From assembly GCA_022508665.1 (NCBI GenBank), contig JAFLUT010000016.1, positions 1-33,757 of the forward strand: a DNA stretch of 33,757 nucleotides. The letters are read 5' to 3'. Below, piece by piece: positions 25,803-33,757 of this stretch. The notes under the pieces are model-generated. The model was not told the DNA's origin and searched no databases. It saw only the letters and a list, made by a program, of their open reading frames with translations. Positions within the stretch are counted from its first letter, which is position 1, and every line of letters starts with the position of its first letter. A program made the translations under genes and the position numbers. Source of the DNA: Prevotellaceae bacterium (GTDB lineage Bacteria > Bacteroidota > Bacteroidia > Bacteroidales > Bacteroidaceae).

Positions 25803-27137
25803 ATGGGAGCATTTGTCGGTAAATTATTCAAGGGGAACCTTTTCAAAGGCGACAAGGGAGTATGGATGATATATTTCTTCCTGTGCATGATTTCTCTTGT
25901 GGAAGTGTATAGCGCATCAAGCCGATTGACGTTTGATGGCGGACATCATTGGGGACCAATGGTAAGTCAGGCAGGATTTCTGCTGTTTGGATTTATAATA
26001 ATTTTATTTGTACATCGCATACCATGCAAGTGGTTCATGCTGTTCCCGTTTGTTCTGCTGCCTGCGGCTATATTACTGCTATTTTACACCGCTGTTTTTG
26101 GTGGAGGAAGCGAGATAAATGACACGCACCGCTGGATTGTCATAGGCTCAATAAGTTTCCAGCCTTCCGAAATAGCCAAGGCGGCATTGCTGATGACAAC
26201 AGCCATGGTCTTGGCTAAAACTCAAACGGAAAAGGAGGAGATTGTGAGAGGCAAAAAGCGTAAGATTGTTGGAGCTATCAAGGGAAAACGATACCTTGCT
26301 TTCGCCATTATTGGTGGAGCCGCCATTATTGTGTGTGGCTTGATTATGATGGACAATATGTCAACAGCAATGATGCTCTTCTTTGTGGTAGTGATAATGA
26401 TGTTTATCGGTCATGTTCCTCGCGATTTGATGTTCAAGGGTCTATTCGGGATTTTTTGTGCAGGAGCATTGCTCGCATTAGTCGCCTACACCGTACCCGA
26501 GGACGTTCTCGTGGAAGTGCCAATGTGCAAGCGATTGGTAACTGTAAAGCATCGTTTGGAACGAATGTTCGGAAAAGAAGATGCCACAGCCAAGCAGAAT
26601 GAGTATAAAACGGAAACACAAATCTTGCTTGACGACAAACACTCTCAGACGACATACGCCTTTATTGCCGTGGCAAACTCTAACGTGATTGGCAGAGGTC
26701 CCGGCAACTCCATACAACGAGATTTTCTGCAACATGCTGAGTCTGACTTCATCTATGCCATCATCGTGGAAGAATTAGGCATTGTGGGGGCGCTATTCGT
26801 GGCATTCCTCTATCTCGTGCTACTCATCCGTGTGGGTAGAATAGCACAGCGATGTCCTAATTTCTTCACGGCATATCTAATCTTAGGGTTCGGCATAATG
26901 ATGGTGCTTCAAGCATTTGTCAATATGGGAGTAGCAGTCGGACTGCTTCCTGTGACTGGGCAAACTTTGCCTCTTATCAGTAAGGGAGGAACATCCATTC
27001 TCATTACAAGTTTTTATATCGGAGTGATACTGAGCGTAAGCCGATATGCCGAAAAGAAAGAACAAAATGCTCCATTGGTTGAGGCTATACCAAATGGAGA
27101 AACGAGCGAGTATTACACAGACGGTGCGATGTCATAA
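25803..27137 (+). CDS. ftsW: Septal peptidoglycan glycosyltransferase FtsW
   Basis: FtsW is the SEDS-family polymerase that extends septal glycan from lipid II, in complex with FtsI. The 444-residue product has roughly ten membrane helices. It carries the SEDS blocks: ISFQPSEIAKAALL in the first half and GLLPVTGQTLPLISKGGTSIL (about 380-400) near the end. A cytoplasmic, charged stretch with an EYKTETQ segment lies in the middle and a hydrophilic tail at the C-terminus. The start at 25803 gives a short cytoplasmic N-terminus. No TAnnTTTG element is visible in the repeat-filled gap upstream. Confidence 0.94.
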   Translation: MGAFVGKLFKGNLFKGDKGVWMIYFFLCMISLVEVYSASSRLTFDGGHHWGPMVSQAGFLLFGFIIILFVHRIPCKWFMLFPFVLLPAAILLLFYTAVFGGGSEINDTHRWIVIGSISFQPSEIAKAALLMTTAMVLAKTQTEKEEIVRGKKRKIVGAIKGKRYLAFAIIGGAAIIVCGLIMMDNMSTAMMLFFVVVIMMFIGHVPRDLMFKGLFGIFCAGALLALVAYTVPEDVLVEVPMCKRLVTVKHRLERMFGKEDATAKQNEYKTETQILLDDKHSQTTYAFIAVANSNVIGRGPGNSIQRDFLQHAESDFIYAIIVEELGIVGALFVAFLYLVLLIRVGRIAQRCPNFFTAYLILGFGIMMVLQAFVNMGVAVGLLPVTGQTLPLISKGGTSILITSFYIGVILSVSRYAEKKEQNAPLVEAIPNGETSEYYTDGAMS

Positions 27138-27222
27138 GGTCAAAAGTGTGGTTTCTATGCTTTTTTAGAGAGTAAATTAGTGATTTATTGGCATTTATGA
27201 TTTATAATTCATAAATTATTTG

Positions 27223-27230
27223 TATTTTTG
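27223..27230 (+). promoter_or_regulatory. -7 element for an internal promoter before murG
   Basis: TATTTTTG is an exact TAnnTTTG in the 127-nt gap after ftsW. The -33 half is poor. It could give murG-murC-ftsQ-ftsA-ftsZ their own transcript. It also rules out the in-frame TTG at 27220 as the murG start. Confidence 0.6.
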
Positions 27231-27264
27231 TCAATTAAAACAAACTTTACGGAGGGGAGCAGAT

Positions 27265-28407
27265 TTGAAAACGGAGGTAAACAAAACTTTAAGGGTCATC
27301 GTGAGTGGCGGTGGAACAGGGGGACATATATTCCCGGCTGTTTCGATTGCTAATGCAATAAAAGCACAGCATCCTGAAGCGGAGATTTTGTTTGTCGGCG
27401 CTCTGGGGCGCATGGAAATGCAGCGTGTACCGTCTGCTGGCTATAAGATTGTTGGCCTGCCTGTGCGTGGACTTATCCGCCCTCTGTGGAGTCCCAAGAA
27501 TATCGGCGTAATGCTCGATTTCTTGAAAAGCAAGAAACAGGTAAAGAAGATTCTAAAAGATTTTCAACCCGATGTTGCTGTGGGAGTGGGAGGATATGCG
27601 TCTGCCCCAACGCTTAACGCTGCCTATGCAATGGGCATCCCTTGCTTAATCCAAGAGCAGAATTCATACGCCGGAGTAACAAACAAATCATTAGCAAAGA
27701 AGGCTCAGAAAGTATGTGTAGCATATAGTGGAATGGAACGCTTTTTCCCTGCAGACAAGATAATAATGACTGGCAATCCTGTACGTCAGAATTTGCTTGA
27801 TGCGAAAGTCACGAAAGAAGAAGCACGCCAAAGTTTTGGATTGCAGCCAGACAAGAAGACAGTGCTGATTATCGGTGGAAGCCTTGGAGCAAGGACTGTC
27901 AACGAGAGCGTTCTGACCCATCTGGACGACATACGCAACAGTGATGCACAGTTCATTTGGCAGACAGGAAAGTTCTATAAAGAAAGCATAGATGAGGCGT
28001 TGAGCAAAACTGATGCTGTAAGCAATCTGAAAGTCTTGGATTTCATTAGCAATATGGACAACGCATACGCAGCGGCAGACATTGTTGTCAGTCGTGCAGG
28101 AGCAAGTTCCATATCCGAACTCTGTCTGCTTGGCAAACCTTGTGTGTTAGTGCCATCGCCCAATGTGGCGGAAGACCATCAGGCAAAGAATGCCCGTGCT
28201 TTGTCATCGAAAGACGCAGCAATCTTCGTTGCAGACAAGGATGCAAAAGATACGCTGATAGGCATTACCCTCGCAACGATTGCAGATGATAAGAAGTTAT
28301 CATCGCTAAGCGAGAATGTGAAGAAGCAGGCATTTCATAATTCCGCAGATGTGATAGCAGAAGAGGTTTATAAACTTGCAGTTGAATACAAAAAGAAGAA
28401 AGCGTGA
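27265..28407 (+). CDS. murG: Lipid II synthase MurG (UDP-GlcNAc transferase)
   Basis: MurG adds GlcNAc to lipid I at the inner face of the membrane. The 380-residue product has the N-terminal glycine loop SGGGTGGHIFPA (about 13-24), the second nucleotide loop IGGSLGARTVNESV in the C-terminal domain, and the SRAGASSISEL donor-site block. The best start is TTG at 27265, because it follows GGAGGGG (27251-27257) at a good distance, a Shine-Dalgarno-like sequence that is unusual here, and gives a normal-length N-terminus. No ATG lies in frame before the glycine loop. Its stop overlaps the murC GTG start. Confidence 0.93.
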   Translation: MKTEVNKTLRVIVSGGGTGGHIFPAVSIANAIKAQHPEAEILFVGALGRMEMQRVPSAGYKIVGLPVRGLIRPLWSPKNIGVMLDFLKSKKQVKKILKDFQPDVAVGVGGYASAPTLNAAYAMGIPCLIQEQNSYAGVTNKSLAKKAQKVCVAYSGMERFFPADKIIMTGNPVRQNLLDAKVTKEEARQSFGLQPDKKTVLIIGGSLGARTVNESVLTHLDDIRNSDAQFIWQTGKFYKESIDEALSKTDAVSNLKVLDFISNMDNAYAAADIVVSRAGASSISELCLLGKPCVLVPSPNVAEDHQAKNARALSSKDAAIFVADKDAKDTLIGITLATIADDKKLSSLSENVKKQAFHNSADVIAEEVYKLAVEYKKKKA

Positions 28408-29783
28408 TACAGACAAAAGATATAAAATCAGTATATTTCATCGGTGCAGGAGGCATTGGCATGAGCGCCTTGGTAAGGTATTTCCTTGCCAAAGGATATA
28501 ATGTGGGTGGCTACGACAAGACACCAAGCGAATTGACCAACAAACTCATAGAAGAAGGGGCGAGAATACACTACATTGAGGATGTTGAAGCGATAGACGA
28601 ATGTTTCAAAGACAAAGCAAGCACATTGGTGGTATATACCCCAGCCATCCCTTCCGACCACAAGGAACTGGTGTATTTCAGTAATAATGGCTTCGATGTG
28701 CAGAAGCGCGCCCAAGTTTTAGGCTTCCTCACTCAGTCACACAAAGGTTTGTGCGTAGCAGGTACACATGGAAAGACCACAACCTCCACAATGCTTGCCC
28801 ATCTTCTGCATCAGAGCCATGTGGGTTGCAACGCATTCCTCGGTGGCATATCAAAAAACTATGGAACAAACTACATTCTTTCCAACAGCGACTATGTTGT
28901 AATAGAGGCAGATGAGTTTGACCGCTCTTTCCATTGGTTGCATCCATACATGACGGCAATCACAGCAACCGACCCCGACCATTTGGACATCTACGGAACT
29001 AAGGAGGCATATCTTGAAAGTTTCCGCAAATACACCACGCTCATTCAGCCAGAAGGCGCACTCGTTATCCACAAAGAGCTGGAAATGCAAGCCGATGTGC
29101 AGGAAGGAGTGAAAGTGTATGAGTATTCACGCACAGAGGGCGATTTCCATGCAGAAAACATCCGCATCGGTGGCGGAGAAATATTCTTCGACTTCGTTCA
29201 TCCCGATGGCGTTGTGAAAGACATACAGTTAGGAGTGCCTGTCAGCATCAATATCGACAACGGCATTGCCGCAATGGCACTCGCAATGTTGAATGGAGTT
29301 ACAGAGGAAGAACTACGTAACGGCATGAAGAGTTTCTCAGGCGTTGACCGTCGCTTTGACTTCAAGGTCAAAAATAACAAAATGGTATTCCTTAGCGACT
29401 ATGCACATCATCCAAACGAGATAGAGCAGAGTGTAAAGTCTATCCGCGAACTCTATCAAGACAAGAGGATTGCCGCTATTTTTCAACCGCATCTGTATAC
29501 TCGCACTCGTGATTTCTACAAAGACTTTGCCTCTGCTTTGTCATTGCTCGATGTGGTATATCTGTGCGACATATACCCTGCGCGTGAGTTGCCGATAGAA
29601 GGAGTAACAAGCAAACTCATATATGACAATCTTCGTAATGGCATGGAAAAACACCTCATTCACAAAGAAGATGTGCTTGACGTGGCAAAGAAACATGATT
29701 TTGACGTGCTAATTTCATTGGGAGCAGGAGATATAGAGGATTTTGTACCTCAAATAACGAAAACACTTTTAGAAATCGAATAA
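28404..29783 (+). CDS. murC: UDP-MurNAc:L-alanine ligase MurC
   Basis: MurC performs the first amino-acid addition to UDP-MurNAc. The 459-residue product has the N-terminal YFIGAGGIGMSALVRY loop typical of MurC, the ATPase motif AGTHGKTTT (about 118-126), the EADEFDRSF block and the C-terminal DYAHHPNEI motif. It begins with GTG at 28404 in a GTGA overlap with the murG stop, indicating coupled translation. Length is normal. Confidence 0.96.
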   Translation: MIQTKDIKSVYFIGAGGIGMSALVRYFLAKGYNVGGYDKTPSELTNKLIEEGARIHYIEDVEAIDECFKDKASTLVVYTPAIPSDHKELVYFSNNGFDVQKRAQVLGFLTQSHKGLCVAGTHGKTTTSTMLAHLLHQSHVGCNAFLGGISKNYGTNYILSNSDYVVIEADEFDRSFHWLHPYMTAITATDPDHLDIYGTKEAYLESFRKYTTLIQPEGALVIHKELEMQADVQEGVKVYEYSRTEGDFHAENIRIGGGEIFFDFVHPDGVVKDIQLGVPVSINIDNGIAAMALAMLNGVTEEELRNGMKSFSGVDRRFDFKVKNNKMVFLSDYAHHPNEIEQSVKSIRELYQDKRIAAIFQPHLYTRTRDFYKDFASALSLLDVVYLCDIYPARELPIEGVTSKLIYDNLRNGMEKHLIHKEDVLDVAKKHDFDVLISLGAGDIEDFVPQITKTLLEIE

Positions 29784-29785
29784 AG

Positions 29786-30544
29786 ATGAAACTAAGCAAA
29801 ATAATAAAAGTAACGCTGCTGTCACTGCTTTCGGTAGGACTTATAGTATATATAATGTATGCTATGCTCTTTTTGTCTGCTCCAGACGAAAATGCACGAT
29901 GCGTTGATGTGGAACTGATTGTCAAGCAAGATTCCGAGACGCCGTTTCTTATTGCATCGGATGTAGAAAATCTGCTAAAAGATGCACACGTATATCCGAA
30001 AGGAATGCTTATGAAGGATGTCAATACAAAGAGAATAGAAGAAGCGGTACAGAAGAATGAATATGTGTCGAAAGTGGAATGCTATAAATCCGCAGACAAC
30101 AAACTATGTGTAAAGGTAGAGTTACGTACACCTATAATGTATGTTGTTCCTGACGGACAGGACGGCTATTTCATTGATGCACAAGGAAAAATTATCCCCA
30201 ACAAGAATTATGTAGAGAACCTTATCACTGCATCTGGCACCATAGACGAAAAATACGCAAGTACCAAACTCGCTGAGTTCGGACAGTTCCTTTGCAATAA
30301 CGAGTTTTGGGATAATCAGATAGAGCAGATTTATGTACAGAAAAACAGAAAAGGAGAGAGCGTCATAGAACTCGTTCCACGAGTGGGTGACCACATCGTT
30401 TCTCTCGGCACAATAGATGACTACGAGCGTAAATTGCGGAAACTAAAAACTTTTTATGAGAAAGCAATGACTACTGTGGGGTGGAACAAATACGCCAAAG
30501 TAAGTTTAGAATATGGCAACCAAATCATCTGTAAAAAAAGATGA
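29786..30544 (+). CDS. ftsQ: Cell division protein FtsQ
   Basis: FtsQ is a bitopic protein linking early and late divisome parts. The 252-residue product has a short cytoplasmic tail, one membrane helix (about 10-32) and a periplasmic part with a POTRA-like region (about 45-115) and a beta domain. Sequence conservation is low, as usual for FtsQ in Bacteroidetes; the assignment relies on topology, length and its place between murC and ftsA. It starts 2 nt after the murC stop. Confidence 0.88.
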   Translation: MKLSKIIKVTLLSLLSVGLIVYIMYAMLFLSAPDENARCVDVELIVKQDSETPFLIASDVENLLKDAHVYPKGMLMKDVNTKRIEEAVQKNEYVSKVECYKSADNKLCVKVELRTPIMYVVPDGQDGYFIDAQGKIIPNKNYVENLITASGTIDEKYASTKLAEFGQFLCNNEFWDNQIEQIYVQKNRKGESVIELVPRVGDHIVSLGTIDDYERKLRKLKTFYEKAMTTVGWNKYAKVSLEYGNQIICKKR

Positions 30545-30588
30545 CACAAAGATAAAGCAAACAATAAAAGAAAATAAAATCACAATAT

Positions 30589-32217
30589 ATGGCAGTTACA
30601 GACAAGGATTTCATTGTAGCGATAGAGTTAGGCTCTTCCAGAATTTCTGGTATCGCTGGTAAGAAGAAGGACGGCACCATGCACATTCTGGCATACGCAG
30701 AAGAGAAAACGGCAGGATGTATCAAGCGTGGTGTGGTCTATAATATAGAGAAGACTTACCAAAGCATCAATAGTATAATAGCAAAGTTGGAGGCTGCTCT
30801 GAAGACTAAGATTACTCGTGCATACGTCGGTCTTGGCGGACAGTCTGTTCGCTCTTACAGATGCATCATTAAGCGTAATATGCTGACGCAGAGTTATATA
30901 ACGAATGAGGCTATAGACTCTATACGTCAAGAGAGTTATGAAATACCATTTGGAGACTATGAGGTTTTGGAGAATTTCCCACAGGAGTTCATCGTTGATT
31001 CAAGCAGCATAGCCGACCCCGTAGGTGTCATGGGTACTAATATCGAGGGAGAGTTCTTGGATATTATTGCTAATCAGAACCTTAGTTCTAACATCGACAC
31101 GGTGTTTGCTCATACAGATGTTGATGTATTAGAGAAATTTATATCGCCTTTGCAACTTGCCAACAACGTGCTGACGGATGCTGAAAAGCGCTCTGGTTGT
31201 GCATTGGTTGATTTAGGTGCAGACACAACAACCCTTGTTGTATATAAGAACAACATCGTCCGCTACCTTGTCACTATCCCACTGGGTAGCAACAACATAA
31301 ACAAAGACCTTTCTACGTTGCAGATAGACGAGGCAGAAACAGAGGATGTGAAATTGAAGTATGGCGACGCATGTCAAGATGCCGATATGTCTGACGAAAT
31401 CGAACCTCAGTATTATACTACCTCCGATGGTCGCCAAATGGATATATCATTGATAAAGAACGTCATAGAAGCACGTGTGGGAGAAATTATCGCTAATGTC
31501 AGTTCGCAGATTATCAACTCCAATTATAGCGACATGTTGCTTGCAGGCATCGTTCTCACGGGAGGCGGCTGTCGCATGAAGAATATAACAAAGGCGTTTG
31601 TCAACACTACAAAAATTGACAAGGTGCGTATTGCGAACAAAGTAAATCAAACAATCGTAAAGACATCTAACGCTTCAGGCATTACGCTTGACAACTCACA
31701 GACTAATACCATTGTTTCACTCCTTCTTGCTGGCACAGAATCATGCGGCGGCGATGCATTCGACGGAAATCCAAATATGTTTGAGCAACAGACAAGAGAG
31801 GAGGAACGCCAAAGGGCTATGGCAGAAGCCAAAGCGGCAGCAGAGGCAGAGGCACAAGACGCTATCGCATTCGACGACATAAAGAAAGAAATCCGCTCGG
31901 CATTTGACAAAGTACAAAAGCAGAAGTTTGAACTCGACAAATACGGGCAAGACAAGAAGGTGCGTCAGAGGGCCAAAGATATGTCTATCAACATTTTGGA
32001 TGAGACTATCGGAGAGAAGTATGAAAATGCTGTAAAAGCCCTTGAAGGCAAAGACAAGTTCAAGCAGAGCCTTAAAGAGGGCGCAGATTTGGCAGAAATG
32101 CTCAAAAATGCCGTGGATGAGTTAACAGATATGGTTAATAAGGCAAACCGTGAGAATAGCATGTGGGGACGTTTTAAGCGCACCCTCAATGACATTGTAA
32201 GTGAAGACAATAACTAA
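30589..32217 (+). CDS. ftsA: Cell division protein FtsA
   Basis: FtsA is an actin-like ATPase that anchors FtsZ to the membrane. The 542-residue product begins with the actin-type phosphate loop VAIELGSSRISGIAGKKK (about 10-27), has the SHS2 insertion region, the second phosphate loop ALVDLGADTTTLVVY (about 205-219) and the ILTGGGCRMKNI adenosine motif (about 323-334). It is longer than E. coli FtsA (420) owing to an Ala/Glu-rich helical extension (about 400-440) and a further charged stretch. The C-terminal amphipathic helix MWGRFKRTLNDIV fits the membrane-targeting sequence. It is followed 18 nt later by ftsZ. Confidence 0.95.
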   Translation: MAVTDKDFIVAIELGSSRISGIAGKKKDGTMHILAYAEEKTAGCIKRGVVYNIEKTYQSINSIIAKLEAALKTKITRAYVGLGGQSVRSYRCIIKRNMLTQSYITNEAIDSIRQESYEIPFGDYEVLENFPQEFIVDSSSIADPVGVMGTNIEGEFLDIIANQNLSSNIDTVFAHTDVDVLEKFISPLQLANNVLTDAEKRSGCALVDLGADTTTLVVYKNNIVRYLVTIPLGSNNINKDLSTLQIDEAETEDVKLKYGDACQDADMSDEIEPQYYTTSDGRQMDISLIKNVIEARVGEIIANVSSQIINSNYSDMLLAGIVLTGGGCRMKNITKAFVNTTKIDKVRIANKVNQTIVKTSNASGITLDNSQTNTIVSLLLAGTESCGGDAFDGNPNMFEQQTREEERQRAMAEAKAAAEAEAQDAIAFDDIKKEIRSAFDKVQKQKFELDKYGQDKKVRQRAKDMSINILDETIGEKYENAVKALEGKDKFKQSLKEGADLAEMLKNAVDELTDMVNKANRENSMWGRFKRTLNDIVSEDNN

Positions 32218-32235
32218 GACAAATACTGAATTAAT

Positions 32236-33543
32236 ATGGCAGAAACAGAAGATATTGGTGTTTTCAACTTTACGAAAGGCACTACAAGCATAATAAAAGT
32301 TATCGGAGTTGGTGGCGGTGGCAGTAACGCAGTTAACCACATGTATAACGAGGGCATCCACGATGTCACATTCGTTGTTTGCAACACAGACAATAAGGCT
32401 TTGCAGGATTCTCCTGTGCCAGAAAAGATACAACTCGGTAGCGAAGGTCTCGGTGCAGGCAACCGTCCAGAACGTGCGCGCCATGCCACAGAAGAGTCTA
32501 TCGAGGCAATAAAGAATATGCTTTCCGACGGCACTAAAATGGCATTTATAACAGCCGGCATGGGTGGAGGTACAGGTACAGGCGCCGCCCCTCTCATCGC
32601 TAAGACAGCCAAGGACATGGGTATCCTTACGGTCGGCATCGTTACAATTCCATTCCGTTGGGAAGGCAATAAAAAGATAGACCAAGCGCTCGACGGCGTA
32701 GAGGAAATGAGCAAGAATGTTGATGCCCTCCTCGTTATCAACAATGAGCGTCTGCGTGAAATTTATCAGGATTTCACTGTGATGAAAGCCTTTGCCAAGG
32801 CGGACGACACGCTATGCAATGCTGCACGCTCCATTGCTGAAATCATCACGATGCACGGAATTATAAACCTCGACTTCAACGACGTAAGCACCGTGCTGAA
32901 AGATGGCGGTGTGGCGATAATGAGTACAGGATATGGCTCGGGCGAAGGACGTGTAACCAAAGGTATCAATGATGCCCTCAATTCTCCACTCCTCAACAAC
33001 AACGACATCTACCGTGCCAACAAAATCCTTCTCCGTATCTCTGTTCCCGACGAAAACGGCGACGGTAACAGCGCCCTCATGATGGAGGAAATGAACGAGG
33101 TCAACGAGTTTATGAACAAAATCATGAATGAGGATGTCGAGACAAAATGGGGACTCTCAGTCGACCCTGCGCTTACCGACCAAATAAAAATCACTATCCT
33201 TGCCACTGGATTTGGTGTCGAAGATATTGACTCCGACGAACTTGGCAACCGCCTCGTTGCTCGAGACAAAGAACAGCAACAGCGTGATGCCGAGGAAGCA
33301 GAAGTTCAAGCTGAACGTGCCAGCCGTCGTGAGCGCATCTATGGCCCAGAGAAAAACCGTCAGAAAATTCGTCGCCCCCTCTACTGCTACATTTTCAAGG
33401 AGGAAGACCTCGACAATGCTGACGTAATAAGCATGGTCGAGACATCGCCTACCTACAAACGTTCCAAGGAGACACTGCGACAATTAACAGACATTGGCAG
33501 CAAAATAAACGTATCTGAACCTATGACAATCACGTTCCAATAA
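32236..33543 (+). CDS. ftsZ: Cell division GTPase FtsZ
   Basis: FtsZ polymerises into the Z ring. The 435-residue product has the GTP-binding GVGGGGSNAVNHM block (about 23-35), the tubulin signature GGGTGTGAAP (about 111-120), the T7-loop NLDFNDV (about 212-218) with the catalytic Asp, and a linker leading to a C-terminal tail. The tail (YCYIFKEEDLDNADVISMV, then a basic segment) is long and unlike the E. coli DxPxFLR peptide. It is the last gene of the cluster in this window, with no clear terminator in the 214 nt after it. Confidence 0.97.
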   Translation: MAETEDIGVFNFTKGTTSIIKVIGVGGGGSNAVNHMYNEGIHDVTFVVCNTDNKALQDSPVPEKIQLGSEGLGAGNRPERARHATEESIEAIKNMLSDGTKMAFITAGMGGGTGTGAAPLIAKTAKDMGILTVGIVTIPFRWEGNKKIDQALDGVEEMSKNVDALLVINNERLREIYQDFTVMKAFAKADDTLCNAARSIAEIITMHGIINLDFNDVSTVLKDGGVAIMSTGYGSGEGRVTKGINDALNSPLLNNNDIYRANKILLRISVPDENGDGNSALMMEEMNEVNEFMNKIMNEDVETKWGLSVDPALTDQIKITILATGFGVEDIDSDELGNRLVARDKEQQQRDAEEAEVQAERASRRERIYGPEKNRQKIRRPLYCYIFKEEDLDNADVISMVETSPTYKRSKETLRQLTDIGSKINVSEPMTITFQ

Positions 33544-33757
33544 AGAAAATTCAAATCACCTGCAAGCATTATTGGATGTGTGACGAAAGCAATGTATATA
33601 TCCAAGGCGAATTTATAAAATAACATCTGTTCGACGAAAAGATATTTATGGGTCATAGAAGTTTTCGAGTCCACGTTAAACAGTTTAACGTTGCCCAAAC
33701 TACCCTTTTACTGTTCAGAACGACAACGGCGCACCTCTGAAACGCCCTGCCGTTCAC
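33544..33757. other. Intergenic stretch after ftsZ
   Basis: No gene is evident in these last 214 bases. The only marked structure is the 19-bp palindrome at 33673-33691. No intrinsic terminator for ftsZ is obvious before the window ends. Confidence 0.6.
33673..33691. promoter_or_regulatory. Operator-like 19-bp palindrome downstream of ftsZ
   Basis: ACGTTAAAC, one A, then GTTTAACGT form a perfect inverted repeat with a single central base. The loop is too small for an RNA hairpin of full length, so a dimeric DNA-binding protein site is more likely than a terminator. No regulator is known from this window. Confidence 0.5.

Overview
The window is a piece of a Bacteroidales chromosome, probably Prevotellaceae or a close relative (the rank below order is inference). 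The evidence is the complete Bacteroidetes-type division and cell-wall (dcw) cluster, promoters of the Bacteroidetes form TTG-N19/20-TAnnTTTG, the near absence of Shine-Dalgarno sequences, and secreted GH127, GH43 and GH51 arabinose-releasing enzymes. No prophage, insertion sequence or CRISPR array was seen.

Layout. 1-3,500: a tRNA-Glu and rpsT on the minus strand, then on the plus strand recO, a hexapeptide-repeat acetyltransferase, a secreted metallo-beta-lactamase-fold protein and a small secreted two-repeat protein. 3,542-8,057: rnr converging on ychF-lgt, with a perfect 15-bp hairpin between them. 8,095-16,455: an arabinose-releasing locus (GH127 on minus, GH43 and GH51 on plus) split by a two-gene restriction-modification system that resembles BcgI (Type IIB): a nuclease-methyltransferase fusion plus a two-TRD specificity subunit. 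16,456-17,273: a long gene-free stretch with a strong terminator, three blocks of imperfect 21-24-bp tandem repeats, and the mraZ promoter with a two-copy MraZ box. 17,274-33,543: mraZ-rsmH-ftsL-ftsI-murE-mraY-murD-ftsW-murG-murC-ftsQ-ftsA-ftsZ, all on plus. murF, murB and ddl are absent from the cluster.

How the genes work together. The dcw genes make lipid II (MurC, MurD, MurE, MraY, MurG), cross-link it at the septum (FtsW, FtsI) and build the divisome (FtsZ, FtsA, FtsQ, FtsL-like). MraZ probably represses the cluster's own promoter. The three glycosidases carry signal peptides and would release L-arabinose from plant arabinan or arabinoxylan. No SusC/SusD pair accompanies them in this window. 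The restriction system lies between the divergent halves of that locus, and its second gene ends only 25 nt before the GH127 start, so GH127 may now be read from the restriction promoter.

The items most worth a second look are the restriction-module insertion, the recurrent approximately 23-bp tandem repeats in several unrelated intergenic regions (1-92, 16450-16519, 16854-16922, 25648-25739, with a 21-bp version at 16759-16842), the MraZ-box promoter with a chain of micro-ORFs behind it, and an in-frame amber codon just upstream of the ftsL-like gene. I found no convincing wholly new multi-gene system.
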